In this document: in pieces, positions 36,747 to 49,152 of the stretch | Layout: every line of letters begins with the position of its first letter | Position numbering within the stretch: position 1 is the first letter of the stretch | From: Pyrocephalus nanus | Taxonomy: Eukaryota > Chordata > Aves > Passeriformes > Tyrannidae | Assembly (NCBI GenBank): GCA_038380795.1 | Contig: CM076259.1 | Span: 98,877,739 to 98,941,738, forward strand | DNA length: 64,000 nt | Reading direction: 5' to 3' | Position numbers and translations under genes: made by a program | The notes under the pieces: generated by a model | The model's input: only the letters and a program-made list of their open reading frames with translations | Database searches by the model: none | Told to the model about the DNA's origin: nothing

Positions 36747-38047
36747 TCCCTTTTAGGGGTACAGTTGGAAATAATACAGCCTAAACGGAATGGTGGGTTG
36801 CAGTTTGACAATTAGTCTTGTGAAGAATAATGTCTTTTATGTCCAGCTTCTGAGGCAATGACAGGTTGGTTTATGTTCTCCTCCTCACCCTATAGCACAT
36901 TAAATAATGTACTATTGCCTTCCATTCCTCATAAGATTATTTTCTGGCTTAAGCACTAGAAAGGCCTTTTATACTGACTTTTAAAGGAATGTCTGATTTG
37001 TTAGTTAGTTTTGTGTCATCTATTAAAACTAAGTCTCAGTCATCAACTAGCAATAACCAAAATGTCAAAAATTGTGACCTTGAACCTTCAGCTCTTAGCT
37101 AGGACTTCAGGAAGTATGACATATGTAATAATGAGTACTGAAGGAAAAAGTAATTAGTGGTTCTTGTTTTTTATTTATGAGAATGATTGCATGGAGCAAC
37201 CTGACTTGAAACTTTAGGCATTCATTTCTGTTTTATTAATACTGTTTGGTGCTTTCTTTAAATTATCTAAATCATAGCTGTTGAGAGGGGAAAAATCAAT
37301 ATAATTTGCTTGTATTTCATTAGTTGACTAAATCTCACAAATGCTTATATTATATTTGTTTTTATTACATTACAGCTAAAATGCAAATCAGTAGATTTGG
37401 CTGGAGCTTTTTTCATTTTTGATTTTTGTTCTTCATTTTACTGTGTTATATCTTGAATGAAATCCAATTTAAGGATTGTGGAAGATGTTATTTTCCTTAT
37501 AATGGGCTATCTAACCATTTAGGCTTGGTAGTGGGTAGTATTAAATAATTTTTTAAAATATTTCCAACATGGGGAAAATATGCTATATTCTGTAAAGCTA
37601 CCTTTTCAACTTTATGGTAGCAAATCTGCAAAACCTTTTTAATGGTGTTGAGCCATTTATATTTTCTGTTGATGGAACTGAGTAATAGATAAAACTGTCC
37701 AACAGTAAGACTTGGAATTTTAGCACCTGCTTCATCTTCTGTGTTTAGGCATAAAACAAATTCTGATTCTTTTTATGGCAGCATATTGGAGCAAGGGGGT
37801 TAGAGAAAATCGTGGGCTATGGAGACATCCTGTGTCTTTCCTCCATCATATAGAAACAAAAAGAGCATATTCTGACTGTATGGTCTCAATAGTGCCAACC
37901 AGGAATGGAGAAGGAAATCAGATGATATTCATGCTTGATGGATAAAATAAATACATGAAATGGAAACTGGGATTTGGAAACCGGGTTTGCTGATATGGAG
38001 GACATATGCATGTGTAGGGGTGACTTCTTAGCCTGGTTTCCAAAGGG

Positions 38048-38066
38048 AAAAAAAAAAAAAAAAAAA
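38048..38066. repeat. Poly-A tract (A19)
   Basis: Uninterrupted run of 19 A, about 60 bases before the GC-richer block begins. No AATAAA lies in the 40 bases before it. Confidence 0.95.
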
Positions 38067-38349
38067 GCTTATATAACTTTGCTGCCTGTTTCTGTTCCTG
38101 TCACACATTTTAACTCGCTGTCGAATGTGTTTCAAGCTGGCCAGATGGGTGGTGATCTCAGTGGTCCTAAAATAGTCTACCACAGCCTTTAGCCAAGAAG
38201 ACCTATGATCCCTTCCCCAGCACTTGTCTTTGACCCACTCGGGAAGCAGAGGGGCAGTAGGCGCTTGCCTGTGGCCCCAGGCAGCTGCCATGTGGCTGGC
38301 CAGCCGGTGCCCATGCGGGGCTGGATTAGCCCCAGGTTGCAGTGCTGCA

Positions 38350-38379
38350 CTCTCTCTCTCTCTTTCTCTCTCTCTCTCC
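38350..38379. repeat. CT microsatellite
   Basis: CT repeats broken by one TTT, ending in CCC and followed by AG. The pyrimidine run plus CAG would also serve as a strong splice-acceptor tract for plus-strand RNA. Confidence 0.9.
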
Positions 38380-38777
38380 CAGCTATCAGATCAAATTAAC
38401 CTTGGTAGGTGACCCCTACCAGTTTTTAAGTATTGGACTGGGGGGAGGTTGGCAGATGCACACACAGAAGGTTCTGTCCCTGTTTGTGGCTCTTTGCCTG
38501 GGTTTCATCAGCAGAGGAAATATGGATGATCTCTGCTAGTGGGGGAACTGCAGGCTGGACACCTCGCATCACTGATTCAGACCCATCCTATGAAGATGCC
38601 ATGACAAGCATTACTGGTTTGTGACTTCACCCCCTGTGGGACAGGGCCTGTTGTTTGCCAGCCAGACTGGTCATCTGGGGAGGGCTGCTGCTTGACTGGA
38701 GCCTGGATCCATGGTGTTGCAGAGAGGCTGCCACAGCTTATCTGGCTTTCTGACTGCTTCCTTGGCAACTCATCTAG

Positions 38778-38849
38778 ACAGCCATCAGTGAAGCAGCCAG
38801 GAAAAGCTTTCAGCAGATTGAAGGTGACTGTAGACCTCTGGGGCCAGAG
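38778..38849 (+). other. Candidate 72-nt cassette exon
   Basis: Upstream are a CTGAC branch-point-like motif with its A 25 bases before the junction, a pyrimidine-rich run and TAG. Downstream is GAG followed by GTAAGAAG, a good donor. The segment is 24 codons long and open in two of its three frames; the first reads EAARKSFQQIEGDC in its middle. I do not recognise the peptide. The length is a multiple of three, as for many cassette exons, but a chance acceptor-donor pair is common in 64 kb, and the segment may instead be an old CR1 part. Confidence 0.25.
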
Positions 38850-38959
38850 GTAAGAAGGACAGGTGTCTGAGCAGGCTTCTCAGTCTTCCCACGTAAAGTT
38901 TGATTTTAATGTGAAAACTTACTGAGAGCTCAGGGAAAAAAAAAAAAAGTCCTATTGCG

Positions 38960-40696
38960 CAAGAAGATTGGGGACTTTTAAATAAGACCCACTTGACAAG
39001 TAAATGTTTTGGAAACTTAAACTCAGAAAGGTGCCATGCAAAAGATGGAGCATACTAAACCAAGGACAGGTAACAGAGGGGGAGTACAAAATCACAGCTT
39101 GGTCACATAGGAATGCAATCAAGTAGAAGAGAATATTAAGGCCAGTTAGAACCAAAACTAGCTAAAATAATAAGAAGAGATTCTCAAAGTAGACTGATAG
39201 CAAGGGAAAGTTTGGGAAAGGTATAAATTCATGGATGAATAGAAGAGACAAGCTAGTCTATGATGATACAGAAAAATGAAAGCACTGAATGCTTCAAGTA
39301 AAAGCCTGTTTCCCTGCCTCTCTATATGCCAGCATTTTTTGAGAGGCACAGCCAACATCTAGAGAGCAAAATTAGTGGCCACTTGTAGAAGCTATGAGAA
39401 GAAGAGTGGGATTGTATGGGAGCTTCTGAGGGTACTGAAAAAGCTGGAAGATGTGAGACCACTACAAAAAGCCTGCAGCTGGGGGAAGTCCCCAATGAAA
39501 GAGAAAAGGTTGATGTTTGATCCATCTTTAAAAAAGACAAGAAGGAGTATCTGGCAACTATGGGCCACTCAGCTTCATCTCATGGCCTGGAAAGATCATG
39601 GAGTATATTGTCATTTCCAAACCCATGAAGAATAAGAAGATAACCAGAATCAGTCAGTATGGATTAAGCAAGGGCAAATTGTTCTTGACTTACCTTATTG
39701 CTCCTTTGGCTCAAATGACTTGCTGTAGGGGTGAGGGCAAGCAATAGATCCCTTGAATTCAGTAAAGCTTTTGTCACTGTCTTCCACAGGTGTTTCATTT
39801 GGAATCTGAAGTAATATGGGCTAGGCAAGTGGAATATTAGATGGGTTGCAAATTAGCTGCTGAAAGGTTCATGTTGCTTTACATCCAGTTTGTAGTCTTT
39901 AAAAAGCAGGGTACTCTAGGGAATGATGCTAAGGCTGACACTGTCAGAGTTTTCATCAACAGCCTGGGTCATGAAGCAAGAGGCACTTTGTGCATATTTG
40001 CAGATATGCTAAATCACATTGATATTCTAGATGGTAAAGCTTCAATGCAGAGAGAGCACCTAGTGCAAATGAAACCCCTGTTATGTTGAATTGAGTGAGA
40101 ACCTTAAATATGCTGTCACTGCAAATTAGGTAAATAAGGCACTGGGTTGCATTAGTAGCAGCACCTCAAGGATAGTTTTTATCCTCTCTATTTAGTATCT
40201 GTGAGGCTGTCTGGAATACTCCATTTGGTTTTGGAGGCACTGAACTTCAAGAGGTAGGTGGAAGGGTTGAAGAAAGACCGTTCAGAGGTCTAGCAACAGG
40301 TGAGGGACTTAAGTAATGTGGGTGTGAGGGAGAAGCTAACAGAGTTGAGCTTGCGTAGTCTAGAAAAGATGAATCAGAAGAGCAGTCCAGTAGCATCCTA
40401 AAACTTCTTTAGGGGCATTTACAAGGATCCTAAAGGTGATTTCTGGTCAGTAGTGACAGATGGCAAGAAGAGAGATGTAATGGCACAAATTTTAACTTGG
40501 GTTTGAACAGTAGAGAGGAACTTTTTTTCTGCAGGGGCAAAGCACCCCTGGAAGAGTTTGCCCATGGAAGTGGTTTAATTTCTGTCCTCAGAGGAATTTG
40601 AAACTCATTTGGACAGAGCCATGGCTGACTTCATCTGCTGTTAGCAAGTTTCCCCCGGGTAGAAGTTTGTCCCAGCCAGCACTTTGATTCTGTGAA
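38960..40696 (+). mobile_element. Long old CR1 LINE copy with reverse-transcriptase relics
   Basis: In the CR1 ORF2 order I see a SQYGLSKGK-like piece near 39655, LEFSKAFVTVFH at 39752-39787 (the family has YLDFSKAFDTVSH here), and FINSLGHE followed by IFADMLNH around 39949-40017 (the family has FADD). The catalytic second Asp of the FADD box is Met, and the frame is broken many times, so no enzyme can be made. The 3' part (GAGGAACTTTTTTTCTGCAG, GAAGAGTTTGCCCATGG, and TTTGATTCTGTGA at the end) follows the CR1 tail. The region from 38990 to 39440 resembles the ORF2 linker before RT more weakly. The endonuclease part is not recognised. The open frames at 39375-39635 and 39841-40089 are its remains. 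Confidence 0.82.
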
Positions 40697-40804
40697 GTCT
40701 CAGAGACACAGGGGATGTGGAGACAATTTGGTTCAACTATGATGCAAAAAGCTGCAGGAAACTAATCTTCGTGCAGCAGAATTTTTTCATGGACCACTTC
40801 ATGA

Positions 40805-40829
40805 TTTTTTTTTTTTTTTTTTTTTTTTT
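40805..40829. repeat. Poly-T tract (T25)
   Basis: Uninterrupted run of 25 T, the longest homopolymer in the window. On the minus strand no AATAAA precedes it. Confidence 0.95.
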
Positions 40830-41447
40830 GTATGGTGTCGTCATCCCATATTTCACAGATGACTGGGAAAAGAACTTCACTCTGGGCCTTTTAAAATTAT
40901 GTACAAAAGGATGGTACCAATATGCATCCCCTATAGGAATGTAGTTTTGGCCTTAGGAAGCAGGGCTTTGCGTATGGAACTCTAGTCACTGTTACCACTT
41001 AAACTGAAATAAAGTTCTCAGTATTTTCACATCTGAGCTGTAATTTTAAAAGTTTACATTCACTATTTAATTGGAGATGTGGATACTTTTAACCCAGGTA
41101 GTTTGAAAAATGGAGTGTTTCCCATGTGTTCTGGGTTAATCTCTTCTCTTCTGCCAGCGTTGATTAGATAAAGCTCCAAAGTCCTGAAAGAGTGCCCCAT
41201 TTGATAAGTACTGTCCGTATTCAGGGAACTTGTTGAAAGCATATGTATTCTGAGGTTGACTGCCTCTCACTGTGCTACTGCTTCTTCTCTTCTGTCTGCT
41301 ACAGAGTGCATTTTGGGTGCAATTGAATGATGGTCAGTAGTGGTATTTTTATATACTTTATCTTTTGGAGACTAATGAGACAGTCTAAAAGTCTCTATTG
41401 TCATTTTGTCCTTGTTCATATTTTGGATTTGTCTGCACAGAGCGCTC

Positions 41448-41464
41448 TGTGTGTGTGTGTGTGT
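41448..41464. repeat. Short TG microsatellite
   Basis: About eight TG units. Confidence 0.9.
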
Positions 41465-43991
41465 TTGCAATCAAATTTTTAATGCCATGCTTATTTTTCT
41501 TTCTAACTGCTCATACTTTTATAAAAAGTAGTCTTTGTGCACAAGAAATGATTGTGTGTATGCCAGTACAATGTGAGATTGTATAAAAGAGATTTTCTCT
41601 GTAAAAGATTAAACAAACTGCAGAGCTTCCTATCAGTTTAGCAGACTTCTTGTTTAATCTCATCATGATGCATGAAGATTGTTTACTGCGGTAGCTTTTA
41701 TTAGTGGTTATGCAAATTTTATGTTAAATCCCATCAGTAATAATCAAGGTTTTATTAGCTAGGCAGTTACATTGCTTGGAATTTTCTGAAGCCATGTTTA
41801 ATAGCTGGGGAGGGAGGAGTGTACCACTGAATTAGTTAGCTTGGTTGACAGTAATAATGCAGTTGATTCAAAATCATATGCTGGTACCATTTATTGGTTA
41901 TTGTTACTGTAGGGGCTACACAAGAACTACATAAGGAGTACATAAGTGATGTAGCAAGAAGCCTGATGTGCAGGGATGTGGTAGGCAGGTTGTATGAGCT
42001 CTGCATGTGAAGTTCATGCTCCTGCACGGGAAGCTGTGATGAGTTTGCACTGACCAGTTGCACTGTGTATCTCCGTAATTAACCTGGGGACGTGGAGAAA
42101 GTTTTTTTCTCTTGGTCTTTGCTTCCAGAATGCTGAAGGGAAATGTGAAATACAGGCATATGCCATTCACAGCTGGTTTTGCTGTACCAGCTATCCTCGC
42201 ACCATGATACCAAAGCTGTGCCTGTCTGGGGTTTGTTTCTATCTTGAGTGTATCTGTATGAAGTGCAATTACCCTTTTGAATGCAGGATTGATATTCTTA
42301 AAATAGACTCAGGATCGGACCTGAAAGTTAACTAGAAATGATAAATCTATGATTTTAGGTGTATTATTGGTACATGATGTCTGAAGTCTAGAACAGCTGC
42401 AAAATTTGATGTTTTAAATTATCTTTTTTTTATTTTTTGAGCTGTATGCCTAATGGGAGAATTTTTAAGGCAGAATGGAAGCTAAGACTGCATGTTGCTA
42501 ATATTCTTGATTACTCTGTTTCTGTGACCAAGAAGACTGACAGCTAATACCTGTTTCAGTAGTGATTTTTGTAATTTTGATGTAATGTCTTTATGAATCA
42601 ACTTATTTTGCAAAGCTTGAAATTGTCAGATAACAGTGTTTCTGATTTTCAATGGCTTCTTTTTAATCGATGTGCTTGTTTTTGTGGAAGCTTAAGGAGA
42701 GCACTGTCAAGTTTGAAAATTAGGGGTATCATTGGTCTGCAGAAGCCCTTCTGAAAAGCTGTTTTGTTTTTGTTTTTTCAATTGTTTATATTTCAGATAT
42801 AAACCAAAACTAAAACATTGTCGTCTAATATCAAACCCAAACTGATTATCTAAACAATTGTGTGTTGAATATTGTTGCATAAACTATTCATAAAATTGGT
42901 TCACACATAGCAATGGATCCTACAACAACCTGCAAGGAAGTTACTATTCATGTTATGCTTGATGACTATCTGGATTGAGGAAAGAAAAGATGTAATTTGA
43001 TTTTAAACTTAGTTTTCAGTGTAAAAATCCTCCTGAAAGATAAGTTGGTTTTCTACTTTTCCTCTTCAATTTAACCATCCTATTGTAAGTCATAAATAAG
43101 ACACAGTAAATATTATAGATGTCTAAGTCACTAAGGATCTGAAATGTTATCGGCTTGGGCAAGAAATTTAATACGTGATCTTCTGCTACATTAAGTTGTT
43201 TGTCTATTGGTGTATGATGATTTTACTTGTGTAACATGAAATCATGTTGCTTCTGTGAACCTATGATCAGTGATTTAGCTTCAGATATCTGTGACTGCTT
43301 TCAGTATTCACAAAGAAAATCATGGGATTACTGTGAGTTTGAGGTTAATGATTTCAAACACCCAGATATGCAGATGAATAATTTGGAATAGTGTATTCCA
43401 TCTTGTTTTCATGTTCTGGTTGTATTTTGTATTTTTTAAGCAACTTACCAGTTTCAGCATTTTTCTTGGGTAGTTATTTGATGTTATAGTCTTATAAATA
43501 TATAACAAATATTCATAATAATTAAGTGCTCACTTAGTGAGATCTTTATGCATAACATCAGCTTTTGCAGCTCTCATGGTTTATTATCCTCAGGTTTAGT
43601 TGCACATCTCAGAAGGTTCAGAGGATTGGCAGCACTGTACAGTCAGAGTGTGCAGAGTATCATTTTGTTTTCACTTGTGCTTGTTATCTTGCCTGGCATT
43701 GTACCTAAGTGCCTGCCAAGGAAAATTAGCTGTAGTGAAGTCCATAGTAGCAGCTGACTTTGAACCTTCTCCTACTCCTACAATGATTTTTATTTTGACG
43801 AATATTCTCATAATTTTAAACATAAGTATCATACAAATTTGAAAACGGAGATGTGTAGAAGATGGCCACTGCATACAATAAAATTTGTGAAGTTCAGACT
43901 TTGCTATACCAAACACTGGAGTAGGACTGCCTGTTCTCTGCAAAAGGAATGATGAATTTCAGCAAATACAGAATTACTTTCTAATTTTATT

Positions 43992-44066
43992 CCTGCCCAC
44001 AGAAGGGTTTGGAACTAGATGTTCTTTAAGGTCCTTTCCAACCCAAACCATTTTATGATTCTGTGA
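43992..44066 (+). mobile_element. CR1 LINE, last 75 bases
   Basis: CCTGCCCACAGAAGGGTTTGG, then GAACTAGATG, CTTTAAGGTCCTTTCCAACC and CAAACCATTTTATGATTCTG reproduce the CR1 3' end almost perfectly, with the terminal ATTCTATG repeat in degraded form. It is severely 5'-truncated. Confidence 0.9.
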
Positions 44067-44492
44067 GTTTCCTAAGTTCATGTCCTTTTTCATATGTGTT
44101 CCCACGTTTGAAACCGGAGTCTGAACTCTGACTCATTTTACTGGGTAGAGGATGATTGTCATCCTGGGGGTGCCTTTTGGCTTTATTTTCCCAATTTTTA
44201 CTGAATCAAGAGCAGAGCTGTAAGAAGCAACAAGAAGTCTTTGAAAACAACTCAGACAAGATCCAGAGGATAAAAATGCAGAGATGGAAACAATAGTTTT
44301 TAAGCACACAAGAGGAGTTGGGTTGCTCCATGATGACTTCTACAAAACGTATATTCATACCTCTCTGTCTCTTCCATGGGTTACACACATCACCGATATC
44401 TGAGTTAGCAGTTGTTACTAATGCTACCTAATATATTTTTACACTGTGCAGGTATACAGAAATTCATATATTGATGTAGCTTGTAAGTCTAA
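44067..44492. other. Unannotated spacer between two CR1 tails
   Basis: Nothing is recognised. Confidence 0.6.
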
Positions 44493-44550
44493 GAGTAGAA
44501 CTTGGTGATCCTTGTGGGTCCCCTCCAACTGAATATTCTGTGACTCTGTA
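44493..44550 (+). mobile_element. CR1 LINE, last 58 bases
   Basis: GAACTTGGTGATCCTTGTGG, GTCCCCTCCAACTGAATATT and CTGTGACTCTGTA match the 3' tip of a CR1 subfamily other than the one at 43992 (GATCCTTGTGGGTC versus GTTCTTTAAGGTC). It is therefore a separate insertion. Confidence 0.85.
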
Positions 44551-47500
44551 ATAATATTAAAATACATTTTAAACTGTTTAGGAAATATTTTTTTCCCCTC
44601 ATACAGCAAGGTGCAGAAGGTTTTGTCTTGTCCAGTCTAGTTCAGATATTTTAGATGTTTTACCTTTCCTTCATTATTCTGTGTGAGCATGGAAATAAAC
44701 TAATTATTTCAGTGAGCTACTTCTGACTGAATCCTGTGATGCAGAACAGCATGCAAAATTGCTTGTGCTCTTCTATTACTCAGGCCTGCAAGAGAAAAGG
44801 GAAAAAAAAGAGCACATATATCATGGATTATATTTTGCTTCAGGCATTCTCTGACCTACTGTATTATGATTTGGCAGTTACATAAAAAAATTAAAAGCTA
44901 TTTGGGTTCTTACCAAATACATTTCATAAAAATAGAAAATACAAGTAATTCAGACTGTAGAATAGCTTTAGATGGATTAATATTCTGAAGATTTTAATAG
45001 TCCAATAAGAACCTAATCTAATTGCGTGTTGAAATGAAGTTAAATATTTTCCAAATAGATTAGAGAAAGGGAATTGCATTTTGGCAGTGTGGTACAACAC
45101 CTTTCTTTCTTGTTGAGCACACACACTTAAAACCCATATAATTTTGACTAAATAAACACGTCCCAAAGGAATTGAATATAACAAAATGATGATATCCATG
45201 TTGCCCACTTAACGAAAGGATCACTGACCACAATGTAATGTCTTATCAGTGTAGCCCTGAGAGCCAGTTACCTCTTTGTTTCCCAGTTACAGCCTCTGCA
45301 AGACATCTGATGGGGTCAAGGAAAGTCCTGATCAAGTTGAAAGGGGGCCTAACTGTAACAAGGGCTCAGGGGTACATTTGGGACAGTTGCATGAACACTG
45401 GCTGGTTTCTGTGAGCTTGCAGTGTGAGGCTGGAGTCAGTAAGGAAAATGATCCCAAAGCTCCTTATGTAGTTGATGGAGCCTCCAAAACAATTTGGTGC
45501 CTGTGAAGCAGACCTCAAAGGACAGAGGCCTGCAAGAGCTGTCGGGGATTAGTCCCATCATCCCTTCAGACCCTAAATGAAGAGTACTGGAAGCAGCAAT
45601 TCAGGTCAGAGCTTTTTGGTGACAAGATACATCTTAGATACAGCATCTGACTTGCAGATGAGTGTGATCACCTTGATCTCATCACTTTGGCAATTTTAGA
45701 TCAGTACCTGAAGCCCACACTTCTTACCTTGGTGAGGGAAGACAGCCTGGCCACCCTTGGTGGCCATTCCACATGTATCTATTTAAATCTATTATTTAAA
45801 TATACTATTTATATTAGATAGTGAACTCTACAGCTAAAAAGGGACTAAATGAGATGCTCTGAGGTAGAATGCAGAATTAGATGCTTTACAGCCATCAAGT
45901 ATATTTCCCTTTCCAAATCTCTTTAAGTATAATCATAAAATAAACATTCATATCCATCAAGAACTGAGTTCTCTAAGATTTTGTTTTAAATAGGGAAAAA
46001 ACCTAAGCTTTTCTCCTGTCTGAGTACAAGTACATGCTAGTACAAGGCTGGGGGAGGAACTACGGAAAGAGTGAGTGCAGTGTTCCCCCTGCTTTTGTGT
46101 AACCCTCTCCTGATCCATTTCCTTCTGATTTAATTTTATGATATTACACTGTTGTAGTTTACACAGTGGGAATAAAAACTTGTTTTGTTCTGTGGCTGAA
46201 TAGGCCTAAGGGTGTGCTTCGACAAGGTGCTGAGAAGAGCTGATTCTCATACAGTGGGGTACAGGTATGGTCTCCTTCCCCAGCAGCGGAGCTGTTTTGG
46301 TGCTTTCATGCTCCTCACTGGCTAAGCACCCAAAGTGCCATCAACACCACAGGAATTTTGATAAATTAATTTATGAACTCCTCTGATATCCATATTCCAA
46401 AGGTGCCATGAAAAGAACTGCTGAAATGGAGTGTATACATTTCAGGCAGGGAGATGAGAGAGCAGGAAGGGCCATTGGAATAGTTCTTTTCAGGTGCCCA
46501 AACTTTCACATTAAAAACCTGGTGATTTAAAAGATCTGCAACCCTGATAGATAGGTTAAATGCACTGTATTACCACACTCTTTAAATACTAAGATAAGAA
46601 ATAGCCTTTCCTCTATGCTTTGTGCATACTTTTTCAAAGTACTCCTTGGAGAGAAACTTGTTTTTCTGAAAATTCACTTTTTGTTGCCGTTTGTTTTTCT
46701 TACCTCTGTCTTGCAAAATAAAATGGGATCAAAACCACAATTAACTTTCTTTTAACTTTTTTCTTTTTCCATTTTAGCTTTTTGCTATTAAAATGACAAC
46801 TGTAGCCAACTAGAGAAAAAAAAAAGGAAAATGGCGGGGGAGAAGAAAGAGGAAACCATTCTTTGCTTTATGTGACCAGAGGAAAAATACAACTTCCTAA
46901 TTTTTAGTGGTTAACTGAAAGCTTTTCTGAAATCTGCTTGTGTAGGATCTACCTTTTTCTTTAAAGTTACAAAAAATTAAGAGATGAGGGAATGATATGG
47001 AAGATTCAAAGAGGATCTTCCAGACTGCGATTTTGTGCCTTCATCTAAATTTTTAGTTATATATTTGTAAGTTTTATATTAATAAGAGGTTTTTATGTTT
47101 GTTTCAATTAGGTCCTTTCTAGAAAGCTATTAAAATAGATGAACTTTTGAGTTAGTAACATTTCTGAGAGGATACCTTTCTGTATACGAGTTGTATAGAG
47201 AAAGTGTTGCTGATGTCACCATGAAGGTACATTTTATCATTGCTCTACAAAAATTAAGAAGTCCTTTAACTTTACTGTGCTTTATTGATAGTCTATTGCT
47301 TCTATTCAGCATATACCAAAGATATTGCAACAGGTGTAATAATGTAGCAAAATTATTTTATTAACACTAATTTAAAAAAAGAATATTTCCATACGAGCTA
47401 TTAATGACTGTCATTAGTCTTAGTATTGAGATATTCAAGTGCCTGTATTACATATTAGTCCATTTTCATGTTTTGATTTACCTCTACAGAAGAGGTAAAT

Positions 47501-48333
47501 CTAATACATTTTAATAAGTAATAAGGAGTCAGAGTGTGTCAGTGTAGGAAAAAAATGCATCTTTTGTGGTTTCAGTTTTCCTAAAGAAATAAGATACCAC
47601 AGTTAGCCTGCTGGCACTTCAATTTTGTGTCATCAAAACTGCTTTTTTCCTTTTCCCACACCTTCATGAAGAACAAGATCATTTTGCCAAAATTTAAATA
47701 GGATGTTTAAAAGTTCAGTTTGGGCTAGGTCTTTATGTGTTTTAATGGTGCATATCATCTTTGACATTACTTGTGTTAGGAATTTGTTTCCTCCCTACTG
47801 CTGCAGGTAGTGCAAGAATTGCCTTAAAGGGCAGTTCTCTGTCTCCTGCCCAGCGTGTGTACTGGTAGGAAACCTCGCACGTGCACTACTGGATGCCGTA
47901 GTTTCTAGTTCAGCACTCAGCTGCTAGCCTCTTGCTGACTCCATTTTATTTCCCAATTCAGAAGTACACATTTAAGTCCATTTTTAGTAAGGCTCTCAGT
48001 GATAACCAAGATGTGTGCTCTGCCGTAGGAGGGGCGCTGAGGAGGCTGGTTTCTTTTTTTGAAGGAAGGACTTTGAATACAGCCACAGCATGTAAAACTG
48101 ATACTGGCAAGTGGCTGATGAACTCTCCTGCTCTCCAATGTTCAGCTTATTGGAAAGAGGATTTGGGGAGGTATTTTCTTTGAAGAGGGAGAGAGAGGAA
48201 AACATTGACTATGAGCTTAAGGTTGATATTTTTGTAGGTCTCTTCTGACAAATGTTTTGGCTATCACCGTGGCCAAGTATTTAGCAGAGTTTCTGACTGC
48301 AGACCTAAGAAACGTCTTGCAAAAAATCCACTG

Positions 48334-48370
48334 AGATATTTTAAAATTCTAAGATATTTTTAAAATTCTC
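48334..48370. repeat. Short tandem duplication
   Basis: An 18-base unit AGATATTTTAAAATTCTA is followed by a 19-base near copy with one extra T. Confidence 0.85.
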
Positions 48371-49114
48371 TGGGGCTGGGGAATAAAGCAACAGAAGTTC
48401 CGAGATACAGACAAAAGATTCATTTAATTCTAGGCTGAATCCATCATGAATGCAGAAATAAAAGAAAGCACATATATTCATATTCATGTAGAACTGGAAA
48501 TGGTGTGGGATGAGCAGGTTTCTATTTTCTCTTTTTACATTTCATGGAAAAAAGTTCCCCAGCACCTAACTGAGGCCAAGTAGGACTTCAGATATTCTGT
48601 TAGGTTCATCATTAACTTATACACCAGTACAGATACCCTGTGTACAGATGTGTATTGTATACCCACAGTAGTGCAGAAATGGGCTATAGATTCCCACATC
48701 TTATTAAATATGTATTAATCATAAATACTGAGATTTTTACTTCTAAATTAAAGTAGTGGAACCTGTTTTTACCTAAACTATATACAAAAGTAAACCCACA
48801 TTTTTTTTCGTAAACAGATTGCTATATTAATTAAGAGTATTCCATTTTGCCATTAGTACTCCTTCAGTACTCCAAAACTGACTAATTGAAGAAGAAATAC
48901 TGGACCTGCAAGATATGTGATGTATCTCATGAACTCTGGCACTTACTGCTTCAAAGGTGCAGCCATATGTTATAAAAAGGAAAAGTTAATGCATTTAGAC
49001 ATGCTTGATTGCTGTTTTTGTCCAGCATACATGAGCATAAAAAAAGAAAAAAGCTTGTATTTGTGATTATTTTAGAGGTTTTCTAATTTAAAACCGCCTG
49101 ATAAAAGTTTTGTC

Positions 49115-49152
49115 TCAGTTTTTGACAAACTGATCAGTTTTTGACAAACTGA
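49115..49152. repeat. Perfect 19-bp tandem duplication
   Basis: TCAGTTTTTGACAAACTGA occurs twice without a gap, and a GACAAAC follows. Each unit has inverted ends (TCAGTTT/AAACTGA), so it can form a short hairpin. Confidence 0.9.

Larger units (their letters stand above)
22412..38129. other. Long gene-free AT-rich stretch
   Basis: In almost 16 kb I recognise only low-complexity tracts, microsatellites and an AATAAA/poly-A arrangement (25929-25985), all listed separately. Segments near 22560-22800, 27400-27650 and 31100-31780 are less AT-rich but match nothing I know. The longest open frame (31146-31640 minus, 164 codons) has no domain-like composition and no splice or promoter context, and is taken as chance. 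Confidence 0.5.
38130..38900. other. GC-richer block of unknown identity
   Basis: This segment is visibly richer in G+C and in CpG than its surroundings (for example CTCGGG, GGCGC, GCCGG and GCGGGG at 38230-38325). It contains a CT microsatellite, an open plus frame at 38433-38624, and a splice-bounded 72-nt open segment. It ends about 60-90 bases before a plus-strand CR1 with reverse-transcriptase sequence. Two readings compete. It may hold one or more exons of a plus-strand gene, or it may be the GC-rich 5' part of the same CR1, joined to the RT part by an internal deletion. An unknown LTR is a third option. I cannot decide from sequence alone. Confidence 0.4.
40697..43991. other. Unannotated AT-rich sequence
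   Basis: No gene or known repeat is recognised apart from the T25 tract and a short TG run. Confidence 0.55.

Noticed and set aside
41448..41464. TG run as a Z-DNA element
   Set aside because: Eight units are too short to single out.
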